DNA of 64,000 bases from Ancylostoma caninum (lineage: Eukaryota > Nematoda > Chromadorea > Rhabditida > Ancylostomatidae): assembly GCA_037903475.1 (NCBI GenBank), contig JBAJFG010000384.1, forward strand, positions 62,001 through 126,000, written 5' to 3'. The notes below the pieces were generated by a model. That model was not told where the DNA came from. It searched no databases and saw only the letters and a list, made by a program, of their open reading frames with translations. The stretch's first letter is position 1. The number at the start of each line of letters is the position of its first letter. Both the position numbers and the translations under genes were made by a program. Shown here piece by piece: positions 41,601 to 50,589 of this stretch.

Positions 41601-44600
41601 TCATATTCGTGTTCAGCGTGTTGACATACCCCAGTAGACATGTCTTCGCCGCGCCCGGGGCGAAATTAGCGAAAAATCAATAAAATCGATAAATCGATAT
41701 AGCCGTACGAAACGGTTGTCATATTCGTGTTCAGCGTGTTGACATACCCCAGTAGACATGTCTTCGCCGCGCCCGGGGCAAAATTAGCGAAAAATCAATA
41801 GAATCGATATTGCCGTACGAAACGGTTATCATATTCGTGTTCAGCGTATTGACATGTCCTAGTAGACATGTCTTCGCCGCGCCCGGGGCAAAATTAGCGA
41901 AAAATCAATAAAATCGATAAATCGATAGTGCCGTACGAAACGGTTGTCATATTCGTGTTCAGCGTATTTACATACCCCAGTAGCCATGTCTTCACCGCGC
42001 CCGGGGCAAAATTAGCGAAAAATCAATAAAATCGATAAATCGATAGTGCCGTACGAAACGGTTATCATATTCGTGTTCAGCGTATTGACATGTCCTAGTA
42101 GACATGTCTTCGCCGCGCCCGGGGCAAAATTAGGGAAAAATCAATAAAATCGATATAGTCGATAAACGAATCGATAATCCCAGGTGCGAAGTAGCCTAAA
42201 ACCTACGCCGGCCCTTCGGGAAGTTCCACCCTATAACAAGGAAGATGAAGATCTAGGACGAAAAAAGCGCACAATGTGGAAATTTAGGCCAGAGGCCCCT
42301 TTTTTAAAAGACTCATCACAACACTGCGTATCGACAATGCGCTAAGAGTCGACGCGCAGTAACAGACGCGTTCTCGGGAATTAGCGACCAAATCTTTTAA
42401 TATAGTAGGATTTAGATTTTGCACTGGTATTTGTTGAGCCACCAATTCGTGTGCATCTTTGGTTTTTTTTTTAAATTTGTGGTGAAATATGCCTGCATAT
42501 CATCAGCAAAGTATACATGATGGTTCCATGCATAACTGCGAATTATTTGTGCTGGTATATATTGAGAACTACAGCATAATTAGAGTTGATACCCATACAA
42601 TTTTTTCTTTGCCACACCAGGTTGTTAAGGTGGAATTGTTTATTGTGACCTTACGTTTCGACGAGGACCGTCTTCTTCAGAGGTCTGAAAGTGGTTCCAG
42701 CGTTACTAACCTGTGCACTACACGGTCAAACGTCTCATCGCATTTCGCTAGTTCTCGACGTTGTCCCAGGCGAGATACGATGAGAACACCCAAACTCGAG
42801 TTTCAACCCACCAATGTTTTCCACCGTTTCGCGGGATTTGCCCGCACTGCTCAAGATCGCTTGTAGCGGACCAGTGAGTATTACTCAGTGTCCGGATCTT
42901 ATTTGATCTACATCAGATAGCTCACATAACGATAAAAAAGGAAGAAGGTCACTTGTTAATGATAGACATTCATTCTTGTTGTTCATTCCCGGATTTCTAG
43001 TCAGAATCCAAGCCGCTTCGAGCGCCTTCCTCGCAGAAATTTCGCTTTCTAACGCCAGTATCTTGCACCTGACATCAAAATCGCTACCTTTATGAGTTTC
43101 AATCTTGTGCCGCCCTAGCGGAGATGCTAGTGTTCCTCGTCTCTTTGTGGCCATGTGTTCCTTGATCCGCACACTTAGTGTCCTACCCGTTTCCCCGATG
43201 TAGAGGTCATGACAAGTCAAGCATTCTAGTTGGTACACTACTCCCACTTTTGCGCAATCGCCTACGTTTCCGTGCGGGCACACAACGCATGGCTCTGATA
43301 TACAATGTTTATCGTAGAGCCTATTACGAACCAACTGCTTTCTGATGTTTTCATTAGGAATGTTCACCAAGAAAACATCATCCTGCAGCTGAGCTCGAAT
43401 TATGCATTGCTGGAAAGCCGCGCTCACTTTGTCCGTAAAGAATGGCATACAAAGTGGAAGTTTATTCAGCCTAGGTGTTCGATCCTGACTACCAGCGTGT
43501 GATGGTCGACGCCGGCATCGCAAGGTCGAGTAGCCATTGCTGCTCGCTATCTCCAATGCTAATTTTCTTGACTCGCACCGTTCATCTTCGCTTGTACACA
43601 CTTTTGTAGCTGTTCTGAACATATTCCGCACAATGGCACGTTTAACAGCATTGGGGTGTGCAGACTTCGCGTGAAGCAAGATGTTCTTGGAGCTTTCCTT
43701 TCGGTACCATTTCACATGCATGATACCATTTGACAACTTTATCTGGGTGTTCAGATAGGAAAGCCACCCATCACGCGGCGTTTCTCGTGTAAGCCGAATG
43801 TACTGCGACTGTTCGTTCAGAATTTTAAAGCATTCGTCCATTTCAGACTGTGTTGATGTTACTACACAGCAGTCGTCAATGTAGCGGCAGTACATAGTTG
43901 GCAAGCGAGCGAGTACTGGTTCTTCTATTCGAGACATGAAACATATTGCGAGTACTGGCGCAAGTCGCTGACCCATGGCAAGTCCCCGAATCTGGGAAAA
44001 GTATTTTCCAGACCACTTGAATATGTTACACTTCAAACATTCTCGAATGAGGACCAATATGCGTGCTTTGCTGAGCCCAAAGGTGTTTATATACCGTGCA
44101 TGTTTATCGAGCAGTTCTGACAGCGCCTGTAGAGCTGCGTCGTTCTGTACATTGGTGTACAACGATGTGACATCGAACGACTCCAGTACACAGTTTTGGT
44201 CAAACTTTGTGTTCTGCAGGTGCTGAAGAAACTGGTCATTCCAAAAGAAGTTGATACCTCTTCTTTTGGAATGAACTTGGACACAGGACACGCCGTATCG
44301 AATGACTTAGCAAGAAACCACGGCGCTCCTCCTTTCTTAGCCTCATCCTGCAAAATTTTCAGAGGTGAGCGAAACATCCTGGGCAAAAGCATGGACTTAA
44401 TTTGAGGGCAGAACAAACCTGGAAGTCTCTCGCTGTCATGTCAAGTGCAACTGTATATCCACCAACGTACGACATCGCCTCACTCCTTGGTACATTCTAA
44501 ATTTTGAACAGAATTATAAAAAGAAAAACACATTACCAGATGAATCATATGCCGTTCCGAAGAAGCGCAGTCGTATCGTTGAGAAAACTGGAAGATAGAA

Positions 44601-46155
44601 AAACACTTGCACAGGAGGTAAGAAACTCGGTGTTTTTGTGAAACAGCAACAAGACAGCGACTTTAAATAACTTTGACCATAATTGTTGGAAACTATTACT
44701 GAATAAATGTGTCAAGATAGAGAACTCTCTCAGGACAAAAAATATGAAGTGTTGCACCACCAAAGGATTTTTGCATTTTCATATGTATGTAATTCCAATT
44801 ATTCATAACTAGAAAAACTACGCAGATAAACGCAGTATTGACAGCAATCAGCATTTGGAGAGAAAAAAAAAGAAAAATATCGAACCTTTGCTGTTTTGCC
44901 AATTACAACCCCGAGTTCCACCTCTTGATGGAGGTTCTTACAACCAGCAGGTGTGACGATTGGATGTCCCTCTTGAACAAACGCGTTAGGTGACTGAAAA
45001 GTGGAATACTTTCAAAGTGTACAGTCCAAAGATGTTACTACGAAATGCTTTCATGATTCATGCAGAATCCAAGGAGCAACATTTTTGCTGTTTTCAGGTT
45101 CACATCCATTGCTTTAGTAACTCGGTGGAATAAAGCATCAATGAACCAGTGGAATAGAATTACAAACTCCTCAGATAATTCACAATCAAAACCCTCTAAT
45201 TCTGAGAGTTTAATCATGATATGATTCTCGAATATCCTTATCACGCCTATAATGAAAGCCTGCATCATAGTCGTTTCCAGCGTACCTAGGAGGTCTATTC
45301 CATTGTGCTCAGTACTGTTCCGGTAGCAATTCACAGTGGCCAGTGAGCCGAGTACAATCAGATTTCGCCACCAGCTAAGTTATCGTTCTAGTTTAATCAG
45401 AAGGTTTTTTTAAGTTATTCTGGTCACTCTGGTGCTCCCACGTCATGGAGACTGGGTGAAAGTCCAACTGAACCAATACCAGAAAAAAATCAAGAACACC
45501 AGGCCTTGTGCCCCCGTCTTCAAGTCGAAGATCAGGGCCGCTGCCGACTACGCCAAACTAGGTAAGATCAGGTGGGCCGAACATGTGATGCGCCTTGACG
45601 AGAAGAGTTGGACAAGAGCCGTCAGTTACTGAAGTCCCCGTCAAGCGCACAACGAGAAGACCAGCGACCCGATGGGTCAGACTTGGTCACGAAGTTCCTT
45701 AAAGGAAGATACGATATCCTCAAACGGATAGAATCCACTGGACAACTCTGGCACGCGAAAGAGACAAGTGGATGGGTTGTTGATGCCCGCTAGGTGTATT
45801 CGAATATCAACGAGAGTCAAGGTGATCAAGGTGATTAGCAGTAGCACACTAAATAATCCCAATGTACGAATTTTTAAAGGATTCTGTTAGGTTCAATAGG
45901 GTTCAACGATCGACTGCTCGCCGCCATTCTTCAAAAACTGCATGCTTTTATGATGTCGTCCAGCCAGTAAGTTCAGGGCGCCGCGAAGACCTAATAGGAT
46001 CTAAGGTCTACATAAGCTGAAAACCGATCACTCACCTTCAAAAATAACAAAGGCTTAGTTGGAATAGGGTTTCCAAGCTCCAACGCATGATCTTTGTAGT
46101 TCCTACCCACGCACACAATCTTCTTTCCAATAGTTCGGAAACCCGCTAATGCCAT
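32659..46155 (-). CDS. FAHD1: FAHD1-like acylpyruvase / oxaloacetate decarboxylase
   Basis: A fumarylacetoacetate-hydrolase-fold enzyme. Animal FAHD1 is mitochondrial, hydrolyses acylpyruvates and decarboxylates oxaloacetate with Mg or Mn. Minus-strand exons 46155-46036, 44993-44886, 44496-44419, 44347-44258 and 32904-32659 are all in phase 0 and give 213 residues, close to the usual ~220. Visible motifs are [18 protein letters not shown], the metal-binding [44 protein letters not shown], and the C-terminal [14 protein letters not shown] and [16 protein letters not shown] acceptor two bases before the ATG suggests trans-splicing. No clear mitochondrial presequence is visible, as is usual for this family. 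Intron 1 carries an RTE fragment; intron 4 is about 11.35 kb and full of minisatellites and a Penelope-like element, yet its donor and acceptor are intact. Confidence 0.93.
34200..35640. repeat. Inverted pair of repeats with GCTGTTTATCC motifs
   Basis: About 34260-34440 and 35100-35530 are inverted, diverged copies. Shared words are TCTGATAACTGTGCA.CAC, GTAGAAACCC or its partner, TGTTCCCA, and an ATCGATAAA stretch on the outer side of each. GCTGTTTATCC or its reverse complement occurs at about 34438, 34497, 34520, 35037 and 35113. A third copy of the core is at 27580-27680. It may be a fold-back or a pair of oppositely inserted non-autonomous elements, inside FAHD1 intron 4. Confidence 0.65.
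35650..36470. other. FAHD1 intron 4, unremarkable part
   Basis: AT-rich intron sequence with no array, element or coding region that I can support; it ends where the 82 bp array begins. The 32.9-34.1 kb end of the same intron is equally plain. Confidence 0.5.
36480..37490 (+). repeat. 82 bp minisatellite, first block
   Basis: Units with the words GGCGGGATACATGGGGTGGG, GTGCGCAAATTATTGTCTAG and GCTTTTGCCTGAGCTTCTGG recur every ~82 bp (for example 36532, 36614, 36696). There are about 12 units here, variable by single bases and small indels, with traces of higher-order copying. The array is interrupted by the 22 bp array and resumes at 38200. Confidence 0.92.
37575..38195 (+). repeat. 22 bp minisatellite nested in the 82 bp array
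   Basis: The unit GGACCGCAGCAGCTATTCGGAA repeats at 22 bp (GCAGCAGCTA at 37971 and 37993). A direct run lies at 37965-38140. Inverted members near 37615-37680 and 38160-38185 (TTCTGCTGCGGT) allow strong hairpins. In some frames it would encode a [17 protein letters not shown] repeat, but no start or splice context supports translation. Confidence 0.9.
38200..39430 (+). repeat. 82 bp minisatellite, second block
   Basis: About 15 more units of the same 82 bp family, including multi-unit segments repeated almost exactly (for example those starting near 38640, 39120 and 39290). This indicates recent segmental amplification inside the array. Confidence 0.92.
39690..40930 (+). repeat. ~79 bp minisatellite with deletion variants
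   Basis: Units contain ACCGTGTGCCCCTTTACC-like, GAGACCAGCACCTGTTTACC and ACTGGCCCAGTCGAACCCAA words; spacing is 79 bp in full units (40221 to 40300) and about 65 bp in units lacking the CCCAGTC part. About 15 units. Both strands show frames of up to ~150 codons that rotate with the repeat; none looks like a gene. Confidence 0.9.
41160..42420 (+). repeat. 118 bp tandem array inside a possible mobile element
   Basis: Six units from about 41400 to 42170 with spacing 118, 118, 110, 118 and 118 bp (GCCGTACG at 41466, 41584, 41702, 41812, 41930 and 42048). Each unit joins AAAATCGATAAATCGATA, GTACGAAACGGTTGTCATAT, TCGTGTTCAGCGTATTGACA and CGCCGCGCCCGGGGCAAAAT words. The array is preceded by GTGTACCCGGCTTTGCTCGG (41170) and followed near 42395 by TTTTAATATAGTAGGATTTA. 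These look like the two ends of a non-autonomous element that has amplified internally; that reading is inference. Confidence 0.75.
42640..42685 (-). ncRNA. Hammerhead-ribozyme-like motif of the Penelope-like element
   Basis: Read on the minus strand from 42680: CTGAAGA (C3-U4-G5-A6-N7-G8-A9 core with N7 = A), one extra A, stem II GACG/CGTC closing a five-base loop, the GAAA core at 42659-42656, a two-pair stem III (AC ... GT) around a GTAAG loop, and the cleavage triplet GTC at 49-47 (42649-42647). Short stem III hammerheads are known from Penelope-like elements. Stem I pairing is weak here, so activity is uncertain. It lies just past the stop codon of the element's reading frame, on the same strand. 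Confidence 0.6.
42885..44257 (-). mobile_element. Penelope-like element: reverse transcriptase + GIY-YIG, 5'-truncated
   Basis: One open frame of about 457 codons, free of stops, encodes a Penelope-like reverse transcriptase. Visible are motif A in [26 protein letters not shown], the YIDD catalytic box in [10 protein letters not shown], and a C-terminal GIY-YIG-type endonuclease with [20 protein letters not shown]. The N-terminal part of the protein is missing: coding similarity starts with [10 protein letters not shown] immediately after the splice donor of FAHD1 exon 4. The lack of stops and frameshifts over 1.37 kb suggests recent insertion. It lies in sense with FAHD1, inside intron 4. 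A hammerhead-like motif follows on its 3' side. Terminal repeats were not resolved. Confidence 0.92.
44245..44273. repeat. 14 bp inverted repeat across exon/Penelope junction
   Basis: CATTCCAAAAGAAG and CTTCTTTTGGAATG are exact inverted repeats separated by about 8-9 bases. One arm is FAHD1 exon 4 coding sequence, the other is the first coding sequence of the truncated Penelope-like element (FFWND). Confidence 0.9.
45425..45795 (+). pseudogene. RTE-type retrotransposon 3' fragment
   Basis: Frames here give [20 protein letters not shown], then WTRAV, and after frame changes RRPATRWV and [17 protein letters not shown] words. These are the hallmark C-terminal residues of nematode RTE-class non-LTR reverse transcriptases. 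The sequence has frameshifts and stops and lacks the RT domain, so it is a dead 3' fragment. It sits in FAHD1 intron 1, in the opposite orientation to the gene. Confidence 0.75.
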
Positions 46156-46490
46156 GTCTGAAGAAAACGAACAATATCTTCAAAATAACAAAGGCTGGCA
46201 GAATGCAAGGTCGCAGGTATCAACACTAAATGGATGGAATGCTATTCACATAGAGATCTTCTTGTGCACCATTCCTATAGAGGACCTCATCGTTTCAGAG
46301 ATTTGCATAGCCACACTATGCATCGCAAAAGTGCATGAGACTTATTTTCTTAGAAATTTCACCTATTTCGCGTGCGACTTGGCAAAAAGAGAATCGATGC
46401 GTCCTAAACGTGCACAACTCAACACTTTTTGTTTCTACTTACTATTCACGAATGTGATGCTGAATACGTGATTCATCGCAGCTTTCCTGC
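46156..46490. other. Upstream flank of FAHD1
   Basis: No coding region. The minus-strand sequence TTTTCTTCAG immediately precedes the FAHD1 ATG and is the probable trans-splice acceptor; the promoter must lie in this flank. A ~19 bp word from the end of exon 1 (CTTCAAAATAACAAAGGCT) recurs at about 46176. Confidence 0.4.
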
Positions 46491-47060
46491 GGAAAGATGG
46501 CGAGATACTGGCTAACTCGACGGCATGCCCGGCTCGAGAGTTTCACTACTCCCGGCTTTTCACATTGAAATGGATACTGATACAATCATTTGAAGTGCTG
46601 ACATTTAGGTGATCAACATGTTTAATAATCTCGGTAGTTTTTTTTTACCTGCACGAAAGCGGGGAAGTTGATAAAGCCGGCAAATAGATAATTTCATGCA
46701 AGATGGTTGCTATATTCCTGTTAAGCGTTTTGGAGACCCACAACAGACATGTTTTTGCCCGTCCCCGAGGGCAAGCAGAAAAATCGATGAAATCAATAAA
46801 TCAGTATATTAGCGTGAAATGGTTTCGTGTTCAACGCATTAAGGAACCCCAGTATACTTGTCCTCACTGAAGCCTTTTCAAAAGTAGAAAAAAATCAATG
46901 AGATCAATAAATCAATATTTTGGCGTAAAATGGTTGTCATATTCGTGTCCATCGTATTGACAAACCCTAGTAGGCATATTCTCGCCAGTCCCTGGGCTAA
47001 AGTGCCGAAAAATCAATAAAATCGATATAATAATCGATGAATCGGTTAACCCTCCGCGAT
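46490..47060 (+). repeat. Diverged relatives of the 118 bp repeat
   Basis: Three degenerate units carry AAAATCGATGAAATCAATAA-, GGTTGTCATATTCGTGTCCA- and CCCAGTAGG-like words in the same order as the 118 bp units at 41.4-42.2 kb. A CCCGGCTCGAG / CTCCCGGCTTTTCA segment upstream mirrors the element start at 41.2 kb. Two still weaker units may lie at 48000-48205 (GGTTCAAAACGGGTACGATA). Confidence 0.55.
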
Positions 47061-49357
47061 TTCTATTAGGAACATACCCAAGGCGAATAACGGGTCAGTA
47101 ACGAACGGAGTTAATGTGCGATAAATAGAATTATGAGCATTTCGAAAGGATTTATCAGCAGCAGCAATTGCCGTCATCAGCTTTAAATAGCCGGGGTGAT
47201 AAAACACCTAAGCAAAGCCAGATATTTCTTCTAATACTGAATATAGATGCTCTCGAAGCTTGTTTTCGTTCTCACAACGAATTCTTTGGCGTATTTTTGT
47301 TCAAAAATTTGAAAAGGTAAGCTTTGTATATGTAGGTTACTTTGATCTAGGAGGATGTGATAGTCACATGCGGCGGCAATAGTGAATGTTTATTTGGGTA
47401 ATACCTTGCTAAATGTATGCAAAACCAACTCTATTGTTGAAAAGCATACACAGCCCAAGTTCAGGTTCAATGTTGTCACAGTTTCTTGAACGTAACACCG
47501 TAAGGTAACTCAAGAAACCAGTAGTTGATTCGGAATAGAAGGCATTGACTAGCACTGACCACGCAACTCGTTCAAAGCACTGACCAGGCAACTCCTGGGC
47601 CAATCCCAGCGCTCCTCAACCAGCCTGCAGCCACGCCCCTAATTATAGCAGGTGCAAAAGGTTCGTTTCTCTCCCCCATTTTTTTTCATTTTCATTTAAT
47701 ACGTCTAACGAAGTGCTAAAACAAAAGAAAAGAGGAACACTATAAACTCCAACTGAGATAGGAACAGAACAAGCAACCAAACGAGTTGAACATTGAGTAC
47801 CGGACCCTTCTAGCCAGCTAATTCAACAAATGCTGGAAGAAATGCAATTTGCATCCCCAAAAGTGTAATGACCCCTGTCGATGCCAAGCAAGGTATAGAA
47901 CTTAGAAGAAGTCCATTATCTTGACAGCGAGATCGACAAGAAAACCAACAGCCGTACCCACATCAGCCGGCTGTGATGCCCTAGCGTTTACCTACTTTTT
48001 CCTAACGAGAACAAGGTTAAGGTACAAAACTGTTACGGTATTCACACTCCGCACCTCAATCCCCGCCCCATGCAGGCGAAATTTGAGAAGATTCCGTGGG
48101 CTATCGACCGACCGTAGACCCATCGTAACCATATAAAAGTCAAGTTATGGTTCAAAACGGGTACGATATTCGTGTTCAAGACCTCAAACAGAAATTTTTT
48201 TGATATCTTGGGACAGAAAACAGAAAACACGAACCGTCTGCGTTTCTAAGTACAAATTGTGCTATTCATTAACATCTGCGAGATAAGAGATCGCTCATGC
48301 AAACCTTGAAGAGAAGGTGTTGTAGGGAGGTGTTAATTCTGAAGACAGGGACGCAAGGTAGAAATTGTACCACTACCGAAAAAGAATTTCCAGCCAGCCA
48401 AAAAGAAGCAGTTTAGGACGCATCGGTGAGATTACCCATGGTAATTGTGTCAACACAACCAAATTCACCCTTCACTTTCCACTTATCAACATGTTTACCC
48501 ATGTGACGTTGTCTATAGCCAACTGCTACCCATGGATATGCGACTATCCATCCTTCCTGCAATGCATCCCGGAACACGTGTGCTATTGTTAGGCATACCA
48601 AAGGGGCTCAATCAACTACAGAGAATATATCAGCAACTAGAATTTATAAATATTATGTATAAGGAATGCTGTGTTATCTTCGAAGAACAACGTCGTCTAT
48701 ATGGAGGGTTGGGTAATTTCATATCCACGGGTATGAGCACCTGGGTGTAGACAACAACACGTATGGATGAACGTGATGTCGTAAGGGTCAGTAAGGAGTG
48801 AATTTTAGAATGCTCACACGTTTACCATGGGTTATCTCAATGATGTATTCGAACATGGGCTTTCTTGGACAGACCGCCAATTGCAGAGCCCAACCGCACC
48901 GCTTTCTCTAATATTTCGAGGTTTTCCCAAATTGTAGCCTTCAGTACGGGTATTTCGACAGTAGTGAGTCATTGGGAGACAATATCATACGTCGTATGAC
49001 AATATCATAAGTACTGGATTCTCGATTATTTAGGATTTACAGGCTCAGAACGCGAAAACATGCGAAAGTAAGTTGTACATAGCACACAATTCGGAGATCT
49101 GCCTGAAAGTAACTCTGGACCCCAGCGTAGTCCGCAACAAAACCAAACATAATTTCAAATATAACGTAAAGTCTGGAATCATTTAGCGAAGATGGAAAAC
49201 ACAGACCTGACAACGTACAAGCATCAATGACTGCTCGAGTAGGGAGATTTATAGGGGATTTATCGATGAAGTTAATTTATTACTGGCACGATTTTTAACT
49301 ATGATTTCATTTTCACTGGAACTTTCAAAAAACCTTTCTTGTGAACCCAGTTCTACG

Positions 49358-50589
49358 AGGGCCGTTTGAAAAGTTCCGGAATCACCACCGAGGTGTTATT
49401 CTTTCTCAAAAAATTTCAATGCAGTTCTGCCCGAGAATCCTTCATGTGAATTGACTTCGAATACCAATTCGATCTGAAAAAGTGCTTTTGTCAAGGGGAT
49501 CAAGTCAAGCAACTGCGACTGCGCTCAGTTACAGAGAGATGCTAGATTTAGGCGGCCACTAATTTTTTCAACTGGGAGAGAAAGCAAGTTAACCGAACAT
49601 TACTTGGATGTTAATTTTGGAGGATCATCGCCTTCATTTTTTTGCTATAGTTTCTGGGTTATAAAAACCAAGCGGAGCTGGACGCGAGCAGACAGTAAGC
49701 CATGTGCAAAATGTAAAGAAATGGTGAGCACACCAGAAAAAGAAATCGTTGACAAGGTATTGACAGATAGAATACAAATGCAAGCCTAGCTCATCTCTCA
49801 AGAGGCATTAGTTTTAACTTTACTCGACAAACTAAATTTAAAAAATGTTTTCAAAAATGAGTGTCGCATTTGCTCCGTCCCTTACAAAAATGCAATCCAA
49901 AAGAAAATCAGAAAACTATTTTGAATGGTTGAATTGGAATTCAGAGTGAAACTGTGATCCATATCGAAGACCAGATTAAGCGCTACATTGTGGTCACAAA
50001 AGATGCAATGGAAACAGTAGCTTAGACACGAAGAATGGATTCTGAAGAAGAAATTACCATTTAGTGAGGTGGGAATGGTGACGACGTCTGTTTTTGGGAG
50101 TTCCAAGGGATCGATGGAAAGGTTATTAAATCTGAATATTGAGCGAAATTTTTAGAAGCTTTCGCTGTGATAACCCCTGCGACACGCGCTGGTTTGAACA
50201 GGAAAAAAGAATTGTTGCTCCATGTCAGCATGACCGTTCAAGCAGATGTTACGGCTCACCAAAGAACTTCTAATAATGAAACAAAAAACTCTATTTCAGT
50301 TGATGATATTTCTGCATTGGCTCGCTCGTACCTGTACCTGTCTTAGAATCTTAACAGCTTCTCGTCAAGGACAAGATTCGGCTCAAGAGACGAGCTAATC
50401 GCGACTTTCTCCCGTTATTCTGACTACTTCAGAGAAATTCATTCTAGATAGAAAATTAAAAATTAAAAACAGACAGGACCACCTGTGTTGAGCTTCGAGG
50501 GGACTGGGTTATGGAATAAAATATTGAATACCTTAGATTTGTTGTGTTTTTATTGTCATTCCGGAAACTTTTCAAACTGCCCTCGTATG
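49358..50589. mobile_element. Mariner-like relic, ~1.23 kb, TIR CGAGGGC..GTTTGAAAAGTT
   Basis: The left end TACGAGGGCCGTTTGAAAAG and the right end (inwards on the other strand) TACGAGGGCAGTTTGAAAAG match for about 27 bp and begin with TA, the mariner target. Size and ends are those of mariner elements. All interior frames are interrupted, and no catalytic D,D,D block is readable. Confidence 0.75.

Noticed and set aside
42489..42866. 125-codon plus-strand frame downstream of the Penelope-like element
   Set aside because: It runs antisense through the hammerhead-like motif and the element's 3' region; no protein similarity seen.
43130..43260. GIY-YIG domain as a free-standing homing endonuclease
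   Set aside because: It is in the same frame as an upstream reverse transcriptase with YIDD, the normal Penelope-like arrangement.
45038..45334. 98-codon minus-strand frame in FAHD1 intron 1
   Set aside because: Residue composition is mildly protein-like but there is no recognised family, no fitting splice sites, and the intron joins correctly without it.
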